Part shown: positions 57,061 to 64,000 of the stretch, piece after piece
Layout of the letters: each line of letters opens with the position of its first letter
Numbering within the stretch: position 1 is the first letter of the stretch
Origin: Anodontia alba
Taxonomy: Eukaryota > Mollusca > Bivalvia > Lucinida > Lucinidae
Assembly (NCBI GenBank): GCA_964016985.1
Contig: OZ024824.1
Span: 43,430,660 to 43,494,659 of the forward strand
Direction: 5' to 3'
DNA length: 64,000 bases
The notes under the pieces: model-generated
Seen by the model: only the letters and a program-made list of their open reading frames with translations
What the model was told of the DNA's origin: nothing
Databases searched by the model: none
Program-made: the position numbers and the translations under genes

Positions 57061-57119
57061 CATAGTCACTTGTAAAATAAAAGTAAAAAAGGATTGCCTT
57101 TGGAAACAAAGAACACACA
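57061..57119 (-). repeat. Fragment matching the acceptor side of receptor gene A's intron
   Basis: GATTGCCTTTGGAAACAAAG and neighbouring bases, including GTCAC-TTGTAAAA, align with 28404-28465. The match includes the intron end but almost none of the exon. It is a relic of a third receptor copy, or a repeat that also sits in gene A's intron. Confidence 0.5.
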
Positions 57120-57339
57120 AAATCACAAAATTTCGAAAATCGAAGACTCGGTTTGATCGGGCCTCTTCATATGCAACACTGTAGTTTGCAAGGCGGCATC
57201 CGACTCCCCCCACCCCCCCCCCCCCGCCACCCCGCCCCCACCCCGTCCTACCTAGCGCCGGCTTAAGCGGTATTGATTTTCAAAATAATCAGGATGGACT
57301 CAATGATCCCAAAAGAAATAAAATATAACATGCACTATG

Positions 57340-57697
57340 ATGATGTACGGGGAGACTTTTTACGGCCGCCACACGGCACAACACCAGCCCTCCTTCTCAA
57401 TCTGGAATATCTTGTTTTTGGTGCAAGGGTTCCATATGGGGCTGCATACTCCAACTGGGGCATTACAAGTGTGTTATAAGCAGTCTCTCTCACATTGGGT
57501 TTTTTTTTTCATGCTCCTTCTGAGGTATTCTACGGTGCGGAGTTCCAAGTCAGGCCATAAGAGATGTCCAGCCAGGTACCCAGCACTTGTGACTACCTCC
57601 AGGACCTTTCCGTGCAAATGATACAGATTATTTATCGGTCTCCTCCTAGAGTAGGTCACCCTCGCGACCTGGAACGTTGAGGGATTAAATTCCATAA
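57340..57697 (-). pseudogene. Non-LTR (CR1/Jockey-like) reverse transcriptase relic, C-terminal part
   Basis: The minus strand encodes MEFNPS, then RPINNLYHLHGKVLEVVTSA, GYLAGHLL, and after a frameshift near 57478 LVMPQLEYAAPYGTL. This corresponds to the WdM.FNPsKC...YLGV...L.RP.LEYA..VW pattern of the palm-thumb region of LINE reverse transcriptases. Several key positions are altered and the frame is broken, so it is dead. The dispersed repeat at 57698-58210 is inserted just before MEFNPS. Confidence 0.7.
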
Positions 57698-58210
57698 AAG
57701 GTAAGAGAAAAGTCCAGGGAGTGCCACAATCACAAACCGCAGCCCTTCCCAGACCCCAAGAGGAAGAGGAAACCGACAAATCTAAACAAGCACAAACCGA
57801 ACAAACGTACGAAAAGCACTAAGATTAGCTCTCTATTCCCCAAGCGAGGTAATCGCAATACTAAAAGGACTGAAAACACAAGAACAAAATAACACACGGA
57901 AAGACATACAACAAATCGCCTCGTAGAATAAACCACAAAGCAACAAAGAGTAAGACTAACACCGGGACCACTGCCTTAGAACGGTCGGTAGAGCAAACCA
58001 CCGGGGGGTTTAAAACACTTTTACAGCTAGCTAACTTCACCCTGGGTCCCGATGCTACTCTTAATACAGAAATACATAAAAATTCGGTTCGCATAAAGGC
58101 TCCCAACTCAGTCAATGCATCAAAGCGAAAACTTCAAAATCAAATTAATCACTATAATAAACAAAGACGAGTACTCATGGCTAATTCTACTGTATGCCAG
58201 AGTAAATGAA
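57698..58210. repeat. Dispersed repeat, full-length-looking copy 2 (inside the LINE relic)
   Basis: GTAAGAGAAAAGTCCAGGGA through GAACAAACGTACGAAAAGCA to TCACTATAATAAACAAAGAC, closely matching 36982-37490. The G-rich run is shorter here. Confidence 0.75.
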
Positions 58211-58904
58211 AACCAATAGTTGAACCACGGCGGGCCAAGCCAAAGACATATCGTCAAGCCCCAACCCACTGGTTAAAGTTTTACGAAGAGGCCGTCATTG
58301 AGTCTGAGGCCCGAACCGCCGTCGTGCAATTAAAGAGTAAAGCATAGCCATCAACAATAATTGGGTTGACAACTAGGCATGCAGTCTAGGCATGTCTCAT
58401 CTGGACTCAAACACAGACAGGTTGTCTATGCTATGTTTTTTTTTTTTTTTTGTTCTCTCTTAGAGAATATGAACCCCAGCTTTCTTACTAATACTATATC
58501 AAGGTCGGGTTAGTAGGGTATTGCATTTCAATAAGTTTCTGATTTCTTAGACTATAAAACTCCTAGACGCTAATAAAATAATGCTCTGTTACGCAATTAG
58601 TTAAGTAATACTGATAAGACAGTTAACTAGAAACCTACACGAAAACATCTTAAATACAACAACACAATAAAGTAGCTCAAAATCTACATCTGAATAAAAG
58701 TTAATCAAATTACATATTTTGAATGGTTTCCTACGTTAAAAAATAACGATTTTAAGATTATATATTACAATGCATGGGACCAGTCTTGTCAGAGAATAGT
58801 AGTCCCACGGGTAAATATATTAATACCAACTGCTGTTAACAGACGCATTAGAATACGAGAGTTGAGGGCAGTAGCCATAAAACATCTGGTTGAGTTATCA
58901 GTTG
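58211..58904. other. Noncoding insert between LINE fragments
   Basis: No gene or recognised repeat; includes a T17-type run at 58436-58451. It separates the two LINE parts together with the repeat before it. Confidence 0.4.
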
Positions 58905-59660
58905 AGTATGATGTTTTGCCATTTTTTTCTAAGAGAAAAACTTGTCAAGTGCGGTCGTTCTGTAGCACTTTGCCACTATCCGTCCCCTCTGTGGTGAGAT
59001 AAACAGCCGTGTCGTCAGCAAATAATCGGACCTTGGATACCCATTACGAAAACAAGCCTATTCAAATATACTGAAAATTTTAGCACCAAAAAATGAAAAA
59101 TTTTAGATAAAAATTCTAATATATTTTTTAAATTTCTGCTCAAAAACATAGATTGTGGGTACTCATTAGAACCGCCTCGCCGAGGTGGTTCTAACGAGTA
59201 CCCACAATCTATGTTTTTGAGCAGAAATAAGAAAATTAATATATACCCCTGTAAACCCCAGTTTTGCTATATAAAAGTGGGGTTGAAGGGGTCAACATAA
59301 TATAGGCATGTTTTCGTGATGCAGTTGTTCAGGTAGGTGGTTTATGTAGACAAGTACAGACTCGGTCCCAGGACAGAGCCCTGAGGTATAACTGATGTTC
59401 CCGGTACCGATCCTAATTCCACCCCTCACCTTTCGACGATTTCTGCGAGATTACTCAAGAAGGAACGAACTCAGCCCAGTGCTTTGTCGAAGGTCTTTGA
59501 AAAATCCAACAGTACTAAATCAGTTTGTTTGCGTGCACAAGTATTCCGTGCAAGATCCTCAACAAGCACGGCAAGCTGTGTTTCACATGACCGTTTTTCT
59601 CTAAAGCTGTGCTGTAACTCGTACAGGAGGTTCATGTGCTTGTCTTGATTTTTTCAGAAA
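58905..59660 (-). pseudogene. Non-LTR reverse transcriptase relic, N-terminal and catalytic parts
   Basis: From 59660 downward the minus strand encodes HSFREKRSCETQLAVLVEDL, LVLLDFSKTFDKAL, then after a stop VPQGSVLGP-like residues and YINHLPEQL. A hairpin MITE (59042-59321) interrupts, and the frame resumes with VRLFADDTAVYLTTE. These are RT motifs of CR1/Jockey-type LINEs: the LLDFSKAFD box and the catalytic FADD (59011-59022). Stops, frameshifts and the insertion make it a pseudogene. Confidence 0.8.
59042..59321. mobile_element. Hairpin MITE family, copy 8 (inside the LINE relic)
   Basis: CATTACGAAAACAAGCCTAT to GGCATGTTTTCGTGATG, with the palindrome GAACCGCCTCGCCGAGGTGG. It splits the LINE between YINHLPEQL and VRLFADD. 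Confidence 0.87.
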
Positions 59661-60769
59661 CGTCTTGCTGTCATAGCCTGAAGTTCCATCATTTGTGCCA
59701 AAATGACGTTCAAGGTACACCAGATATGAGGACTTTATTTTTGCTTTTAATGGCTTTTCGGGGATGAATGAATTTAGATTGTTTACCTTCGTCTCCTGTT
59801 TTTTTTTATAAGTCCGGTATAAGTAAATTCGCTTTCATATCATACAGAGGATTTCCTGGGTGATCCAGGGAAGTGATGCCTTCCCACGAAAACGCTTTGT
59901 GGGTATGCACTGGGATGAGAATCGCATCAGTGAATTCAGACCACAAGGTGTCTACTGATTTGCAAAAGTGTTCATTTATGAACTTGTCTCTGAAGCCGAC
60001 CATTGATTTGAGTTTGGGCTAGTCCACTTTCCAAAATATTTGGACTGTCACTTAGGCCAGCATGGCACTTTACCTGCTTTACCAGGGTATATTTGGTGGT
60101 CAAAAAATAGGTCCAAAGTGTTGTTATAACGTGTGGGTTCTGTAACGATCTATACTAGGTTTAAATCTTCTAAAATGTCTAAAAACATGTCATAAATAAT
60201 ATTGTGAGTACATATGACCCACCACATAATATAACTGTTCTGAGACCTACCCTTGTGTCAGCCATGTATTTATTCCGATTCACTCCAACACAGCTTTGTT
60301 ATTAAGTATGGCTGAAGTAAAAACATGGAAAAAAAGAAGAAAAAAAAGCTTATTCATATTTAGCCCAGACATCGCATTCATGGTCAATAGCTGGGACATT
60401 TAACTAATAACGTTGGCCGTGACTGTTACAGTTGACTGGTTGTGCATCATATTTATGTTGAATGATCAGAATAAACTCATACAACCGATGTATAGTCACA
60501 TAGACAATAGGAGTATCTGCTTCTTCATTCCTACATTTCAATTTAGCGATACTCTTGATGTGTAATATGTCTATTGGCTTCATCTAAAGCACAGGTCCAC
60601 ATTCATTTCTGGATCACTCGTCTGCCAGAAGCTGTAGTGATGATTTATATGAGATTTGGTATGCATTGTTTTGATCCGGATAACTTTTCACCTCCTAAAA
60701 ATTACTATTTTCCTCTGGTTATGTCATTTTTGCCGGATTTTTGTAAACGTCACATACAAAATCAAAACA
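59661..60769. other. Noncoding DNA, possible further LINE debris
   Basis: No frame with clear motifs. The minus strand around 59660-60100 would be the RT upstream region but is too decayed to assign. Confidence 0.35.
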
Positions 60770-61105
60770 ATAAGTGAAGATACTCAGGAAATGGCACAAT
60801 CACAAAGCTGAGCCTTCCCGAGACACCAAAATATGAAGAGATAAGGAACAAATAATGACAAAACAAACGCACATATGGAACTACAGACGCACAAAGAAGA
60901 ACTGCAACAAAGAAATCGTCTTAGAACGGTCATTAGGAAATTTACTAGGATGTGTGGGGAGATTTTTAAACCAGTTTTACTCGCGCGAATTGATTCGCTT
61001 AATTATGATGCAGCACCGGATTTCGTATATATGTTCGGTACGCATAGGGGTCCTCTACCTCAACTGTGAAACATCACAGTGAAACACATATAATCAAAAT
61101 CACTA
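60770..61105. repeat. Dispersed repeat copy
   Basis: GATACTCAGGAAATGGCACA, GAACAAATAATGACAAAACA, GAACGGTCATTAGGAAATTT and TATGTTCGGTACGCATAGG, ending ACATCACAGTGAAACACATA. It matches 34790-35605 and, in part, 27270-27500. Confidence 0.7.
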
Positions 61106-61486
61106 GGATGAAAACGCAAAGGACTCAGTGGCGATCTGACACAAACCTGGCAAGCAGGACAGCTTTTGATGTCAAAAACTTCCTTCTGAACCCCGTCTGT
61201 ATAGCTGTGCCTATACTTATTATATATTTATAATTGTTGTGGATTATGTATTATACAATAAAATATTGTTTCAGAAACTCTGATAACTTAGAAACTGAGT
61301 CATACAGAATGTAGCTGGATTTTGAAGGGTGATCAATAAAGTAAATAAGTGAACTCAGAAACTGATACAATCAGATCCACTTCAAGTTCTCAATATCAAA
61401 GGAAGAGATAGATAAATACAATTAAACAGCCACAAAAAGAACAAATGTCAAGCAGAGTTTGGCAGTCCTTTCCCAAAAAGGTCACA
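61106..61486. other. Noncoding spacer
   Basis: AT-rich; no gene seen. Confidence 0.4.
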
Positions 61487-62453
61487 GATACTAGGGGTCA
61501 GTAGAGCTTGCTTGCAGTTGGTAGAACGGATGGTCCAAAACTGATCTCTTGGATTTTTTCTCATTATTTTTTTCTCTTTATTTTTGCATTTATGATACTT
61601 GAACAACCCCTTAAGTCCTACAAATGGTTGTGTCACGTCTAGAAATCGTTTGAAAATAATGATATTTTATGGATAGGATATAATTCAGTAGAGCTTTCTT
61701 GCAGCTGGTAGAGTTGGATAGGATATAATTTCCACAAGATAAACAACTGAGTCTTCCAAATCCAAAACAACAATGCAAATTATTTACATCCTTCGATTCT
61801 GCAATCATTCACCTTTACGCTGATACGGATGTCCTTACAAAAGTCTCTTGAGATCTTCCAATTTCCGACGAAAACTTCCTCAAATGCAAGGAATCTGTCA
61901 TCTTCCATATCAAAGTGCGACCAGTTTCCGCGCTTAATTTACAAAACAAAGTGGACACTGGGAAACAGAAAAATGGTTTCCCAGGTTTAACGGCGATTTG
62001 TGAAATAAGCCGGGAAACAGGTCGCACTATGATGTGGAAGACGATAGATTGCTTGCATTTGCGGAAGTTTTCGTCGGAAATTGGAAGAAATCAAGAGACT
62101 TTTGTAAGGACATCCATATCAGCGTTAAGGTGAATGATTGCAGAATCGAAGGATGTGAATAATTTGCATTGTTGTTTTGGATTTGGAAGGCTCAGCGCTG
62201 TTAACCTGGAGCGGGGTCAAAATTGATCCCGTCGAAGTTGTTTATCTTGTGGTAATTATATCCTAGCTATAAAATATCATTATTTTCAAACGATTTCTAG
62301 ACGTTACAGAACCATTTGTATGACTTAAGGTGTTGTTTAAGTATCATAAAATGCAAAAATAAAGAGAAAAAAAATAATGAGAAAAAATCCAAGAGATCAG
62401 TTTTGGACCATCCGTTCTACCAACTGCAAGCAAGCTCTACTGACCCCAAGTAT
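61487..62453. repeat. Near-perfect 1-kb palindrome (fold-back)
   Basis: The left arm (61487-61965) and right arm (61972-62453) are inverse with high identity, including GGTAGAACGGATGGTCCAAA, TTCGATTCTGCAATCATTCA and TTTCCGACGAAAACTTCC. At the centre, TGGGAAACAGAAAAATGG closes the hairpin. There are small indels: an insertion near 62190-62235 in the right arm and a local duplication near 61680-61730 in the left. No coding frame. Confidence 0.85.
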
Positions 62454-62650
62454 ATCCTATCCATAAAATATCGTTGTTTTCAAACGATTTCTAGACATGG
62501 CGCAACCATTTGTATGAATTTAGGTGTTGTTCAAGTATAATAAAATGCAAACATTAAGATAAAAAAAAATAAAGAGAAAAAATCCAAGGGTTCAGTTTGG
62601 ACCATCCGCTCTACCAACTGCAAGAAAGCTCTACTGACCCCAAGTATCTG
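62454..62650. repeat. Extra tandem copy of the palindrome's outer 200 bp
   Basis: TCCATAAAATATCGTTGTTT through ACTGACCCCAAGTATCTG repeats 62265-62453 in direct orientation with a few differences. Confidence 0.8.
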
Positions 62651-63333
62651 TGAAAAAGGTGGCAATTTGGTTACTTAAACTTTACTGAATATTCTTTAAC
62701 TTACATAATTGTTAAAAGAAAAACATTTGCAAGCGAAACATTACAGAAAATTTAACATAACGTACCATAATGCAAGTACCTCCTTAAAATGGTCAGTAAT
62801 AAATTACTGGAGGCTTAAGTTTGCTTTACGGGACTTCAACCCTCGCCCTCAGCGTCCACTGTGGTAAAAAAACATAATTGTTCGGTCCGCGTGGAGGTCA
62901 TCAACTCTTCCATGAATAAAACGGATTGAAGGTGAACAGATCCCAGACAATGATGGAAGAGTCCTTGATGAGACTACAGAAGATGATTCAGATGAAAAGT
63001 ATAGCTTTAAGAGTTAACCTCTGATAAACCTGGTGATAAAGATGAAAGTTGTGTTTAAGGTTCCTGTTCGATAAAGGATTATAAAATATAGGATTCCTGA
63101 TACAACTTTTTAATGAATAATAACTGGTAGCTTAAATGAGAATATAGAAACATCAAAAGTGACTAAATGATAACCAAGAGTGATGAGCTCTTCTATAAAG
63201 GCATAGAAAGAATTGTTGGTCCAAAAACATATGAAAATCTATTTCATCTAAAAGAAAACACAATAACTATTCTTACATGTAAACATGCCGACATGGTTGC
63301 TATATTTGGGATTCAATCTGTAATTACTATTAA
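62651..63333. other. Noncoding spacer
   Basis: A short dispersed-repeat fragment is near 62770-62910 (ACCTCCTTAAAATGGTCAGT, TTGTTCGGTCCGCGTGGAGG). Otherwise nothing recognised. Confidence 0.4.
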
Positions 63334-63610
63334 CATCACGAAAACACGCCTATATAATTTTGACCTCCTTAAACCCCACTTTTATATATAAAAATGGGGT
63401 CTACAGGGGTATACATTATTTTTCTTATTTCTGCTCAAAAACACAGATTATGAATACTCGTTAGAACCGCCTCGCCAAGGCGGTTCTAACGATACCCTCA
63501 ATCTATGTTTCGAGCAGAAATTTGAAAAATATCAAAATTTTTTATCTGATTTTTTTCCTTTTTTGGTTGTAAAATTTTCAATATATTTGAATAGGCGTGT
63601 TTTCGTAATA
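63334..63610. mobile_element. Hairpin MITE family, copy 9
   Basis: CATCACGAAAACACGCCTAT to GGCGTGTTTTCGTAATA, with palindrome arms slightly eroded (GAATACTCG versus CGATACCC). Confidence 0.86.
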
Positions 63611-63653
63611 AAATAATACAATATCCAAGGGTACAATATTCTGATATTTTTTT

Positions 63654-63706
63654 CTGAAAAAATGTGAGTAGCTTTTGCACTGCAAAAGCTACTCACATTT
63701 TTTTCA
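63654..63706. other. Perfect short hairpin
   Basis: Arms of 26 bp (from AATGTGAGTAGCTTTTGCA and its inverse) meet with almost no loop; the right arm has one extra base. It sits 44 bp after a hairpin MITE and could be the core of another small element. Confidence 0.75.
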
Positions 63707-63909
63707 GCAAAAAATTTCAGCATATTTGCGTATCACTCGATGTAAATTTTAACGAATCGTTAACTAACGACATCGTTAGTTTTGAACAACTTGGCCAAGA
63801 TTTATAATTTTGTAGATTTCTTATATGGTGCTCCCATGGGAAGTGGCCTTATATGCTTGTATGAGCATTTTACGTTGCTGGAGAACAAATAGTCGGTTTT
63901 CTCAATTCC

Positions 63910-64000
63910 CATTGCGAAAACATACCTATTCAAATATACTGAAAATTTTACCACCAAAAAATGAAAATTTTCAGATAAAAAATTCTGATATTTTTCACAT
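63910..64000. mobile_element. Hairpin MITE family, copy 10 (cut by window end)
   Basis: It starts CATTGCGAAAACATACCTAT and continues with the family's CTGAAAATTTTACCACC and TTTTCAGATAAAAAATTC. The rest is outside the window. Confidence 0.82.

Overview
This window is eukaryotic nuclear DNA from an animal, most likely a marine bivalve mollusc. I infer that from AT-rich, repeat-dense sequence with almost no long open frames, intron-containing Cys-loop receptor genes with canonical GT/AG splice sites, a tandem array built on the motif AGGGCCATAACTCC that I associate with mollusc genomes, and many short hairpin transposons. The species cannot be named from sequence alone. No prokaryotic gene organisation, rRNA, tRNA or CRISPR array was seen.

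Three host-gene signals stand out. (1) At 12398-12804 (+) is a last-exon-like fragment of a short-chain dehydrogenase/reductase of the retinol dehydrogenase type, whose tail runs into repeat DNA. (2) At 27615-30242 (-) is a two-exon nicotinic acetylcholine receptor-like subunit gene (414 aa). (3) At 38727-40908 (-) is its tandem paralogue (426 aa), with the same exon layout and a phase-1 intron at the same codon. Both receptor genes have a signal peptide, a 13-residue Cys-loop, four membrane segments and a cation-type GEK motif before M2, but lack the vicinal cysteine pair of alpha subunits.

The rest is mainly mobile DNA. From 894 to 10946 (-) lies a complete but mutated Ty3/Gypsy LTR retrotransposon with 2.25-kb LTRs, a 5-bp target duplication and integrase placed before reverse transcriptase (the Gmr1-like order). 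From 20371 to 24942 (-) lies a tyrosine-recombinase retrotransposon of the DIRS/PAT/Ngaro order with split direct repeats in the order A1-ORFs-B1-A2-B2. Both of its large frames are uninterrupted, and its recombinase frame seems to depend on a splice acceptor. A fragmented non-LTR (CR1/Jockey-like) reverse transcriptase relic spans 57340-59660 (-) and is split by younger insertions.

Around these sit several short inverted-repeat families. One hairpin MITE family has about ten copies, with a long perfect palindrome at its core. Others are TTAA-flanked, TA-flanked pogo-like, and a family filled with palindromic ACAAGATAATATCTTGT-type units. There is also a 7-kb fold-back element (44402-51433) with about 750-bp inverted arms, one arm split by a nested tandem-repeat element, and a near-perfect 1-kb palindrome at 61487-62453. 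Microsatellites and homopolymer runs are frequent. The receptor genes may work in cholinergic or other ligand-gated signalling; the other elements show no functional link to them.
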